DNA from: Euryarchaeota archaeon UBA346
GTDB taxonomy: Archaea; Thermoplasmatota; E2; DHVEG-1
Direction: 5' to 3'
Length of the DNA stretch: 16,674 nucleotides
NCBI GenBank assembly: GCA_002496355.1
Contig: DAJP01000082.1
Coordinates: 717-17,390, forward strand
Part shown: positions 1 to 8,300 of the stretch, in pieces
How positions within the stretch are numbered: the stretch's first letter is position 1
How the letters are laid out: every line of letters starts with the position of its first letter
Notes under the pieces: generated by a model
What the model was told of the DNA's origin: nothing
Databases searched by the model: none
What the model saw: the letters and a program-made list of their open reading frames with translations, nothing else
Made by a program: the position numbers and the translations under genes

Positions 1-78
1 CATCCCAACATCTATGGTGACCCTGGCCTTCTCATCTATAGTCCTGAATGGACCATACCGGTGCCTCTGGAGAGATAA
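1..78 (+). CDS. Possible C-terminal end of an unidentified protein (partial)
   Basis: Frame 1 is open from the window edge to a TAA at 76-78 and reads as 25 residues with a protein-like composition, ending IYSPEWTIPVPLER. Nothing diagnostic is present and I do not recognise a family. The second frame is also open until about 142, so openness alone is weak evidence. If real, this gene converges on the ABC operon with a gap of about 60 bp. No clear T-run terminator follows it. Confidence 0.25.
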   Translation, partial: HPNIYGDPGLLIYSPEWTIPVPLER

Positions 79-138
79 CCTCTTCTATATTGACTCGATG
101 AAAAGAAGGATCTTTGGTCTTTCAATCGTCCTTTATTC

Positions 139-1248
139 TTAGTCTTCCTTCCACTTTGTTAAGATAACTCCTGCGATGAAGAAGATCGCAGCGAAGATCA
201 AAACGATGCCGCCATTGATCAATGCTTCTGTCTGGTTCATGTAAATCATGGCATTCCGCAATCCTTCATTGACATAGTACAGAGGAAGGGCACGGGCGAT
301 TATCTGGATAATCGAGGGCATCGACTCCACAGCAAAAAAAGTGCCTGCGAGAAACATCATCGGGAAGCTGATGGCCCCAGCAGCCATATCCGCTGTTTCT
401 TCTTCTTTGACGAACCGACCGATGATCATCCCAATCCCTGAAAACAGAAAACTCGTGGCTATGACAATGATGATAGTCAGCAGGTTGATATTGACTTTGA
501 TTCCGAATGCAAGGACTCCGACTCCGATTGCAACCGATGTGGAGATGAACGCGAGAAACAGCATGAACAGCATTTTTGCTAGGATCCATTCTGAGCGGGT
601 GATCGGTGTGGTCAACAGTTTTCGCAGGATGCCGTCTTTTCTAAATTTCGTATTCCGTTCGATGCTACCATAGATGCTCTGTTGCATGATGGTAAATCCG
701 ATCATTCCTGGGATGAAGAAATCAATAAAACCAAAGTTTTCCGTAACAGTGCTTTGTTCGGTCAATCCGATAATGGTCTTGCCCTGGGTAAGCTGCATGT
801 TTAGCCCCTCCAGCACACTGGAGATTACACTACGGAGAATCTGGTTGGTTTGTGTTTCAGTCGGATCAAAATAATAGGTGATGTTGACTTTTGCTGAAGG
901 ATCAGAAAATGAACGGGTGATATCATTTTCGTACCCCTCTGGGATGACGATGAGATTCTTGATGTTGTTATCTTTGATGTATTTTGTGATGTCATCGTTT
1001 TTCGTTACGTTTTTAATGTTGAGGACATTGGTTTTGTTCAGGATGGTGACGAGGCTATGGGACATGTCGGTGTTGTCAAGATCTTGTACGTACAAGGTGT
1101 ATTTACTTTCCCCCATCCCGGAGAAGATAGCTCCGAAAAGAAGAATCAGCATCACAGGAAACAGCAAAGACCAAAACACGGTGCCTCTGCTGCGGGTCCA
1201 GCTGCGAATACTATAGAGGAAGTCAGTGCCGACGATTTTCAAATTCAT
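139..1248 (-). CDS. ABC-2 type transporter permease
   Basis: Membrane subunit of an ABC exporter, 369 aa. One hydrophobic segment (about residues 22-44) is followed by a polar domain of about 130 residues that should lie outside the membrane. Further hydrophobic segments at about 174-196, 218-245, 250-275, 285-310 and 345-365 complete the six-helix plan of the ABC-2/YhgE-like permease family. The motif-like stretch FRKDGILRKLLTTPITRSEW (residues about 203-222) after the second helix is typical of the cytoplasmic coupling region, with the conserved RE/RK-x-G-hhRxLxxTP pattern. The ATG at 1248 overlaps the stop codon of the upstream ATPase gene by 4 nt, so translation is probably coupled. The substrate cannot be read from sequence; lipids, peptides, drugs or surface polymers are all possible. 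The gene ends at 139 with no obvious T-run on its strand. Confidence 0.9.
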   Translation of the reverse strand: MNLKIVGTDFLYSIRSWTRSRGTVFWSLLFPVMLILLFGAIFSGMGESKYTLYVQDLDNTDMSHSLVTILNKTNVLNIKNVTKNDDITKYIKDNNIKNLIVIPEGYENDITRSFSDPSAKVNITYYFDPTETQTNQILRSVISSVLEGLNMQLTQGKTIIGLTEQSTVTENFGFIDFFIPGMIGFTIMQQSIYGSIERNTKFRKDGILRKLLTTPITRSEWILAKMLFMLFLAFISTSVAIGVGVLAFGIKVNINLLTIIIVIATSFLFSGIGMIIGRFVKEEETADMAAGAISFPMMFLAGTFFAVESMPSIIQIIARALPLYYVNEGLRNAMIYMNQTEALINGGIVLIFAAIFFIAGVILTKWKED

Positions 1249-2309
1249 GTTTCCGCCTCCTCTGTGAGTCGTGCTCCTGTCAAGCGGAGAAAGACCTCCT
1301 CGAGGTTCGAACCGCGGATATCCACACCATCATATTCGATGCATTCATGACGAAGCTCTGAGAGCACCTCAAGTACTTTTTCCTTATAATCGATTTTCAC
1401 CATGATGTCTCCATTTCCACTTGAATGAGCCTCAAATCCTTTCTCCTCTAATAGTTGTCGCGCATCTTCTGAATGGCAGTTTTTAATATACAATGTCGTT
1501 TTTTCACCGTACGTAGTAAGCAGCTCTTGTAAGGATCCTTCTGCGATGATCTTTCCTTTATGGATGATTGCGATATGATCAGCTAAATGTTCTGCTTCTT
1601 CCATGTAATGGGTGGTGAGGAAAACGGTTTTTCCTTTGTTCCGTAGATTGGCGATCACCTGCCAGACTTCCCGACGCGCTTTCGGGTCTAACCCTGTTGT
1701 CGGCTCGTCAAGAAAGACGATCTCCGGGTCATTGACAAGTGACAAGGCCACACCAACTCGTTGTTTCAGACCACCGGAGAGGTTTCTGTACAATTTTTTT
1801 TCATGGGATTGCAGGTCCATTGCATCCAGAATCTCGTCGATGTTCGCTCGTTTCTTATAGAGTTTTGAGAAATAGGTCAGCGTCTCTCGAACCGTGAATC
1901 GCTCAAATGAATGGAACTCCTGAGGTAGGATGCTGATGCGTTCTTTGATCTGGTTGAATCCTGTTTTTGTGTCTGCTCCTAATAGCCTGATGGCTCCAGC
2001 GGTTGGTGTTCGGATGGATTCTATCATTTCAACCGTGGTTGTCTTCCCTGCCCCGTTCGGTCCAAGGAACGCAAAAATCTCTCCTTTTTTTACTGTAAAG
2101 GAGATATCGTTTACCGCGATGAGGTCATCGTATACTTTTTTTAGATGAGAAACCTCGATAGCAACGTTGTTGTCCTGTTTCTCTCCAGGGATGATGACGC
2201 GTCCTTTCGTGTTGCAAGCTGCGCAGGTCACCACTTTTGTCTCCCCCGGGTTTCCATAGAACGTAGCGATTTCTTGACAGTTTGGACATTTGAACCGTTG
2301 CTCTATCAT
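1245..2309 (-). CDS. ABC transporter ATP-binding protein with N-terminal zinc ribbon
   Basis: Nucleotide-binding subunit of the exporter, 354 aa. Residues 8-32 carry CPNC and CAAC pairs (Cys 8, 11, 29, 32), the pattern of a zinc ribbon, placed before the ATPase domain. The ATPase shows Walker A GPNGAGKTT (83-91), a Q-loop ILPQE (127-131), signature LSGG (177-180), Walker B IVFLDEP (197-203), a D-loop and the switch His (TTHYMEEAEHL, His234). The C-terminal region of about 90 residues resembles the DUF4162-type regulatory tail of drug/polymer exporters. At about 230 residues the core is complete, and the zinc ribbon is an extra module. The ATG at 2309 is supported by a purine-rich AGAGGAAAGA just upstream and a TATA box about 25 nt further. 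It is first in a two-gene operon with the permease. Confidence 0.93.
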   Translation of the reverse strand: MIEQRFKCPNCQEIATFYGNPGETKVVTCAACNTKGRVIIPGEKQDNNVAIEVSHLKKVYDDLIAVNDISFTVKKGEIFAFLGPNGAGKTTTVEMIESIRTPTAGAIRLLGADTKTGFNQIKERISILPQEFHSFERFTVRETLTYFSKLYKKRANIDEILDAMDLQSHEKKLYRNLSGGLKQRVGVALSLVNDPEIVFLDEPTTGLDPKARREVWQVIANLRNKGKTVFLTTHYMEEAEHLADHIAIIHKGKIIAEGSLQELLTTYGEKTTLYIKNCHSEDARQLLEEKGFEAHSSGNGDIMVKIDYKEKVLEVLSELRHECIEYDGVDIRGSNLEEVFLRLTGARLTEEAET

Positions 2310-2327
2310 ATCTTTCCTCTTTTGTTC

Positions 2328-2341
2328 TATTTTATATTTAA
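2328..2341 (-). promoter_or_regulatory. Putative TATA box for the ABC operon
   Basis: On the minus strand the sequence reads GGTTAAATATAAAATAG. Its centre is about 26 nt upstream of the ATPase ATG. By the usual archaeal spacing, transcription would begin close to the start codon, giving a very short leader or a leaderless transcript. The purine-rich stretch at 2311-2320 could act as a ribosome site if initiation is slightly earlier. Confidence 0.55.
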
Positions 2342-2564
2342 CCGTGATTAAAAACAGGTATTTAGGTTTTATCCTCTAGAAGGCTTTTGTCTATACTTTT
2401 ACTTTGGATTATTGAATGAAAGTACAGCGTAGTGATTTTTTTTATTATGGGGGGATTGATTCGTCAATGATTATTTAAATATGGGGAGATTTTTGTTTGT
2501 ATTAAAAAAGATTGGTGCTTTTATCCGTTAAAATGAACGATATAGACAGATGTGATGGAATTAT

Positions 2565-2572
2565 AAAAAAAA
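2565..2572 (-). terminator. T8 run, putative terminator of the PQQ-propeller gene
   Basis: An A8 run on the plus strand gives T8 on the minus strand about 43 nt after the stop codon of the propeller gene. Archaeal RNA polymerase terminates at such U-runs without needing a hairpin. Confidence 0.5.
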
Positions 2573-2614
2573 TGATGAAATGAAAGACGAAAACGGTTCA
2601 TTCTGTTCCTAGTA

Positions 2615-4330
2615 TTAGAGGATATATCTGAGGAACGGGAATGCATGGAGGAATCGTTCTAACAACCATTGGATGAAATGGAAATGTGGTGGTTCGTAGG
2701 AGTACGGCATGGTGACCTTAAGTTCACCCCAGGGTCCCCAGAGGTTGTCAGTATCCTTTGCTCGTGCCTTGATGGTATAGGTTCCTTTCTCGGACCAAGA
2801 ATGATTCATTGTTATTGATTTACCTGAGTCGTATGGTCCAAGCCATTCAGTGATGGAACCATCGCCCCAGTCGATTTGATAAAAAACATCATTTTCTACT
2901 GGTGAGGTAGAGCGGAATATATAATCATATGATCTCTCTACTTTTCCTTTTATCTTCCCAATGATGGTCGGGGCTGTAGGTGCATTTGGGTCTAAGATAC
3001 CAAGGGCATGAAGAAATCCATAATTACCTTTTGTAGAACCAACATACACACGGTCATCAGGACCAATACTGGGAGAAGAACGAACCTGTTCATTGGATAA
3101 GGGTATTCGCCATTTCTCGGTCCCATCAGGATTAACCGCGACAAGACAGTTGTCTGCACTGACGTAAATCGTCCCATCTGCGGAGACCGCGGGGACCGTT
3201 CCTTCGATGTAACCCTGGACATCTATCATCCATTTCAATGTCCCATCAGGGTTATATGCTCGTAGCATTTCTGTCCCGACATAAATCGTGCCAAATTTCC
3301 CAATGGCGACCCCAGCCGCAGCAAGACTATCTCCTGTGGATACTCGCCATCTGAGTGTCCCATTTGGATACAATGCATAGAGGTATCCATCAAAGGAAGG
3401 AATATAAATTGTACCATCAGTTGCAATGGATGCTGAACCTTTTATATGGTCACCTGTCTCGAATCGCCATCGGAGCGTTCCATTCGGATACAATGCATAG
3501 AGGTAATAGTCGCCGGAACCAATGTAGATCGTACCATCTTCGATACTTATTGCAGGAGAACCCATTACAATATAACCCGTGGCATATCGCCATTTCTCTG
3601 TGCCATCAGGATTTAGCGCATAAATAATATAGCTATTATCACCAAAATAAATCGTATCATCTGCTGCAATAGATGGAGAGCATGTTGAAGATCCTTCAAT
3701 TTTTATTGACCATTCTTCTGTTCCAACATCCAGATTCAGGGCATAGAAATAACGGTCTCCACCCCATGTTGTAAAATAAATCATTCCTTCTTCTGAGATT
3801 GCTGGAGTTGCCCAAATTAAACCATTGGCATTAAATTTCCATTTTCGTGATCCATTCGGATACAATGCATATAATGAAGAATCAGAACCCATGGTTCCAA
3901 AATAGATCATTCCATTGGTGTCTACTAATGCAGAACATACTACCTCACTGGATCTATCACCGCGAACACACCAAACCTCCATACCAGAGTTATTATCCGT
4001 GCTATACTGACTACGACAGGTGTGAACCACATCATGTCCAAACATCGGCCAGGCAGAATCCATGGGGCCGTCCCGGCCAGTATCTTCTGGAACACTGTTT
4101 GATTCGACAAGGATCATTTGTCTTTGTTGAAAACCAGAAACACTTGGTACGGCATCTTGGAAAGAATCGTTAACGTGTACGTGCCAATCGGCTAGATAAT
4201 TAGGAATAAGTAATTCACATGTGCTTACAGAGGTTTTTCCACTCGAATCAAATACAAATGGATTCACACCTGGACTACACATGATAAAGAACATCAAATA
4301 GATTGAGAAGTTCCACCATATTAGTCTCAT
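2615..4330 (-). CDS. Secreted PQQ-like beta-propeller protein with C-terminal PKD-like domain
   Basis: Predicted secreted or surface protein of 571 aa. It starts with a signal peptide (MRLIWWNFSIYLMFFI...). Eight propeller blades of about 40 residues follow, with repeating signatures such as YALYPNGTLRWRFETG and DGTIYIGS. Next is a PKD/Ig-like domain (YQIDWGDGSITEWLGPY to TYTIKARAKDTD) and a short tail of aromatic and basic residues (LLERFLHAFPFLRYIL). PQQ-like blades of this kind usually serve as scaffolds or in binding; no PQQ-enzyme catalytic residues are evident, so no enzyme activity is claimed. The start at 4330 was chosen because it begins the signal peptide and has GGGGAATAAGA just upstream. 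The frame stays open to 4804, but the extra residues do not look like protein and would overlap the divergent gene. There is no LPXTG or PGF-type sorting signal. Confidence 0.85.
   Translation of the reverse strand: MRLIWWNFSIYLMFFIMCSPGVNPFVFDSSGKTSVSTCELLIPNYLADWHVHVNDSFQDAVPSVSGFQQRQMILVESNSVPEDTGRDGPMDSAWPMFGHDVVHTCRSQYSTDNNSGMEVWCVRGDRSSEVVCSALVDTNGMIYFGTMGSDSSLYALYPNGSRKWKFNANGLIWATPAISEEGMIYFTTWGGDRYFYALNLDVGTEEWSIKIEGSSTCSPSIAADDTIYFGDNSYIIYALNPDGTEKWRYATGYIVMGSPAISIEDGTIYIGSGDYYLYALYPNGTLRWRFETGDHIKGSASIATDGTIYIPSFDGYLYALYPNGTLRWRVSTGDSLAAAGVAIGKFGTIYVGTEMLRAYNPDGTLKWMIDVQGYIEGTVPAVSADGTIYVSADNCLVAVNPDGTEKWRIPLSNEQVRSSPSIGPDDRVYVGSTKGNYGFLHALGILDPNAPTAPTIIGKIKGKVERSYDYIFRSTSPVENDVFYQIDWGDGSITEWLGPYDSGKSITMNHSWSEKGTYTIKARAKDTDNLWGPWGELKVTMPYSYEPPHFHFIQWLLERFLHAFPFLRYIL
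3361..3877 (-). repeat. Near-identical DNA segments encoding propeller blades
   Basis: Within the propeller gene, the plus-strand 20-mer CATTCGGATACAATGCATAG starts at 3481 and, with one mismatch, at 3361, exactly 120 bp apart. Most of it recurs at 3853. Each copy encodes the YALYPNG segment of a blade. The 120-bp period equals 40 codons, one blade, and points to recent tandem duplication or gene conversion of blades. Confidence 0.8.
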
Positions 4331-4391
4331 TATTCTTATTCCCCAGTGATAATATCCAAGAACTTCTTTATTATTCTTTTCATAAAAAAAG

Positions 4392-4429
4392 TGAATACTT
4401 TCATCGACCCCCAATTGAATTATATAAAC
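4392..4429 (+). promoter_or_regulatory. Promoter of the M28-like gene: upstream element plus TATA box
   Basis: A 22-nt element (TGAATACTTTCA, TCG, ACCCCCA; 4392-4413) is followed after 9 nt by TATAAAC (4423-4429). The predicted start site is near 4450, only just upstream of the GGAGGT ribosome site at 4451-4456 and the ATG at 4463. The same element and spacing recur at 14831-14868. The TATATA core is nearly palindromic, so it might also serve the divergent propeller gene, whose start codon lies about 90 bp away. Confidence 0.7.
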
Positions 4430-4450
4430 AAGAAGAACCATGCTTGAATT

Positions 4451-4456
4451 GGAGGT
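4451..4456 (+). promoter_or_regulatory. Strong ribosome binding site of the M28-like gene
   Basis: GGAGGT lies 6 nt upstream of the ATG at 4463. It fixes this start and shows that the 5' fragment is equipped for translation despite the downstream frameshift. Confidence 0.8.
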
Positions 4457-4462
4457 AAAAAA

Positions 4463-5320
4463 ATGAATAAAAAAATGATTGGAATTTGTATCGTCATGCT
4501 GATGGTATCCAGTGTAATGACCACAATGATATTTTCTGAAGATGACACTGTTAAAGCAAACGAAGAACCACAAGATCCAGGGATGAATCTTGATTACGAT
4601 TGGGTTTGGAATAGAACTAAAGATTTTAGTGAGGTAATCTATAACGTAAATAACTGGCCTAATGATATAAAAAAAGGAAGAGAATGGGGTACAGAGGGAG
4701 AAAATTTTACCGTAGATAGAATTTTGGAACCAGCCATGAACGGGACAGATAAACCATGTGGCTTGTCGGGATACAAAGAACTCCCTATCGGATACATTGA
4801 TCAAGTTTTTTTTAGATCAAGACAATATTCCAGCAAAATTGATATCACAGATTATGGTCTTACTATAAACTTTCTTGGGGAACCATATCTAGAGCTTCCG
4901 TCTAGTGAACTTTTTCCTATGGGTATTGGAAATCTCAATTTTGCTCATGGTATACATACAGAAGAAGATCTTGATGATACATTTGAAATTAATGATGCGG
5001 AAATTATTATGAAAGATATTCATGTACGAGATAATGTTGAAGACTTTTATACTGTACCAGCTGACCTTCTCAATGAATATACTACTATGGTTGGTCCAGT
5101 TGTATATTTAGATACGAATGATATAGTTCCTGAGAATCAAGACTGTGTTTTTATTTTAAACGAAGAACCATCATCTGAAGAGAAACTTGATAATCTCTCC
5201 GATGCGCTTGGATGCATCCTTATTGAAGATAGTTCAAAGGTTGGACATTCAATAATGGCTCAAATTACAATTTTACGATTGCGAAACTCGATGGAATGGA
5301 TAGTAATTTTTCTTCAGTGA
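4463..5320 (+). CDS. M28-like secreted protein, N-terminal fragment (frameshifted)
   Basis: Begins with a clear signal peptide (MNKKMIGICIVMLMVSSVMT...) and contains the first part of a protein that continues in another frame. Residues about 200-260 (VVYLDTNDIVPENQDCVFIL to LGCILIEDSS) resemble the protease-associated (PA) insert of M28 peptidases. After codon GHSI (about 5243-5254) the frame loses coherence, ending QITILRLRNSMEWIVIFLQ. The adjacent frame from 5254 reads NGSNYNFTIAKLDGMDSNFS and runs on into the 1355-residue remainder. Restoring one base near 5251-5254 would join them into a protein of about 1633 aa. The promoter, ribosome site and start are intact. The break may be a sequencing or assembly error or a true mutation. 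Confidence 0.8.
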   Translation: MNKKMIGICIVMLMVSSVMTTMIFSEDDTVKANEEPQDPGMNLDYDWVWNRTKDFSEVIYNVNNWPNDIKKGREWGTEGENFTVDRILEPAMNGTDKPCGLSGYKELPIGYIDQVFFRSRQYSSKIDITDYGLTINFLGEPYLELPSSELFPMGIGNLNFAHGIHTEEDLDDTFEINDAEIIMKDIHVRDNVEDFYTVPADLLNEYTTMVGPVVYLDTNDIVPENQDCVFILNEEPSSEEKLDNLSDALGCILIEDSSKVGHSIMAQITILRLRNSMEWIVIFLQ

Positions 5321-8300
5321 TCGAAGAGATACAAAGTGGCTCGGTATTTGTTGCCGATAATATACAAGATAGTGAAACAATAGTGTTTTCCAATTGTAGT
5401 GGCCAATCATGTTGTTCTGGTTCTGATTGGGTAGCAGTTTTTTATCTCGAATCCGAATCAGATTTTTCATTACCCTCTTTTTGGCTTAACCTTTGGTTAT
5501 GGAGTTGTTGTGAAAAATGCAAAGGAGCCATCATGTGTAATTATAATGAGGATACTCATTATATGACCTATACTGTACGGGGTTGGTCTTGGTTTACTGG
5601 GGCTGATTTAATATATCTTAACAGATATTCTCTCCCGATATTTTCAGTGAGCGGCACAATTGGACAAATGCTTAATGTTATGCAAGAAAGTATCACTGTT
5701 GATGGTTTCATCACCCAGGAATATAAAAAACAAACTGAAGACGATCCTGGAGTGATTAGTCATAATGTTGTCGCGTATCGGAATATTTCTCAAAGCCCAG
5801 ATAATGCGATTGTCGTACTTAGCAACAGAATGGACAGCTGGTGGGCTGAGTGCCCGGGCGATGCCAGTACCTCTGGAGCGATTCTCCTAGGTATTTCAAA
5901 ATATATGGAAGACAATGACATCACCCCGAAATATAACCTCACCTTTTTATTCACCACTGGTGAGGAATACGGGATGCGAGGGGCACAGCATTATGTCGAT
6001 AGTCATCCAAAAGATGAATATAATTATAAATATTGGATAGGTTTTGAACAACTTGGTTTTCATTATCCAAGTGATGCTGTTCATAATCTTACTCTTTCTA
6101 CGTACAACCCCGACTTATATCCCTATCTTTGTGCAATTCAAAATCAGACGGATTACGAAGACAGAATGAACAGTGAATATTTTCAATACATAAATCTTGC
6201 ATCCAAAACAGGTTGGGATGGAGCGGAAGACTATGTCTGGGAAGATATTTGTGATACGATATTAATCGAAAAAGAAGGCGATACTTGGGATGGACATCAT
6301 CAAGTAGGTGGTGATTACCAAGAGGGGGATTCACTTCAATATATCAATCGAACTGATGTCAATGTAACCTTTGAGCTAGCGTGGAATATGACGAAATATT
6401 TTATTGTCAATCCGGATTGCTCATTCGATGAAGGTGTATCCTATACAACGTTTGATTCACCCAATGATGGAGATACACTCCCTGATACTATACGGGCGGA
6501 GTTCTCAATTAACTCCATTCTACCAAGTGACAAGGTCATGGTGAACGCAACACTCCGTGACCAGAACGACAATGGTGCGGTTGTCGCATGGAAAGTCGTG
6601 AACTATACGATAACAACACTCAGTCAATCACATCCCTATAACATTACAATCACGATCCCTGATACAGATGCACAAGGTGAGTATACACTTCAACTTCGCC
6701 TTTACAATTCAACAGGACGAATTAATAAAATCGTTAATTCAAGCGATGATGAACCGAATGAAATCCAAGAGTCAGATTCGTTCCATTTGTATCATCCGTT
6801 TGGAAATCCAACACCTGGTGATTTCTCCCATAGTACTGAGGATATCATTCGTGGCTCATATTTCACGGCAAATGAATATGGGACCGCACGGAACATCACT
6901 GCTTATGTTCAAGCAAATACATCAGGTTCCCCGGTCCATTCGGTGTGTATGATCTATCGAAAGAACGATTCTAAGTTGATAGGAAGAACCATTGAGATCC
7001 TCCCCGCAACTGGCCCGACACCTCAATGGAGGATCTATAATTTCACAGAACCATATCCGGTTTTAGAGGAAGGCACCGAATATGTGCTTGTCTGTTGGAG
7101 CGACGGTCCATGTAACCTATATTACGATCATATCCCTTGGACAACCCAAGGGCGATACGATTCTCATACCTATGGTGTACCCCCAGATCCTGCGGCATTC
7201 TCCCTTGATACGAGTTACTACTCAATTTATTGCGGGTATCGGAACGATACGAACCCACCATGGATCACAAATGTCTCTGAGGATCCACATATCGTCGGAT
7301 TCGGCGGTAATATCACAATCTCCGCGGATGTGGTTGACAATGAAAGCGGGGTGAAGAACGTCACCGTGGTCATCGGTTACCCTGGTGGAAAATCAGAGAA
7401 TAACACAATGAGTCTTATCTCGAATAACACCTATCAGTATGTGTTCGATGACTCTTGGCTCGTGGGGCAATATTCTTACGACATCTGGGCGGTCGATAAC
7501 TATGATAACTTGGTTGATGAGAAGAAAAGCAGTCATTTCCATGTCTCCGCGGAGGCATCCATCAGCATCGCCACCCTCAAGGACAGCTACGGCGGCAGCC
7601 AGCACATCAATATCACGGACCCGCCAAACCCTCCTGAGAACTATACCCTCGTTGACCGTGGGTCCACTTGGGATAGCTATTATGATGCAATCACTGGGCA
7701 GAATATTCTTGAGGTAGGTGCTGGTCCGATAAATTACCAAGAAAATGGTATCTGGACACCGATCAACGACACACTCAATCAGCTCGCTGAAAATCATCCC
7801 GCATATGTGTATGGATATCGTAGTGGAAATAACCGTGGGTTGTACGGAGCATATTTTAAATCAAATGCTCAATTAGATTGGCCTGTGGCATTCACCTATA
7901 ACAAGTCAAATGATCCAACGATCCATGCCGTCAGAAGCAAGCTTGTAGGAGTTGGATATGTTGACCCGCAGAGCAACTGGGCATACCAATATCTGCAGAA
8001 TGCGCAGAGTAGTCAAGGACAAATAAACGATTGCTCCATCACGTTCCCTGGTGTCTTCAGTGGTACGGATGTCATCTGGAGCTATGGGAACACTGGTCTG
8101 AAAGAAGAGATCACCCTGAGCAACACCACGAAGACGTTGTTGCAGAACCATCCGCCATCGCAATATGGTCTCAATGATGCTAGCTCGTACCTGGTGTTCA
8201 TCACCAAAATCGACTACCAGAACCTCAACCTCTACGATGACTCAGGGATGCTGACTGGAAACGTGACGATATCTGATACGGGAGTTGACTTGAAGGATGC

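Larger units (their letters stand above)
2310..2614. other. AT-rich intergenic region without a gene
   Basis: These 305 bases separate two minus-strand units. They hold the ABC operon TATA box at the low end and a T8 terminator for the PQQ-propeller gene at the high end. A T-run (T8, about 2435-2442) and a G6 run near 2448-2453 lie in the middle. The only plus-strand ATG reading frames are about 16 codons or shorter (for example from 2534) and have no ribosome site. I see no structured RNA, tRNA or repeat. Confidence 0.6.

Noticed and set aside
1304..1313. GGTTCGAACC resembling a tRNA T-arm
   Set aside because: It lies within the ABC ATPase coding sequence and no acceptor stem, anticodon arm or D-arm is present around it.
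2534..2584. A 16-codon plus-strand frame in the 2310-2614 gap
   Set aside because: No ribosome site or recognisable content, and it overlaps the A8 run that is probably a minus-strand terminator.
4331..4804. N-terminal extension of the PQQ-propeller frame to 4804
   Set aside because: The extra residues are low-complexity shadow sequence, overlap the divergent gene, and would bury the clear signal peptide at 4330.
5250..5300. Programmed -1 frameshifting to make the full-length M28-like protein
   Set aside because: No X-XXY-YYZ heptamer in the right register and no evident downstream pseudoknot; a missing base explains the break more simply.
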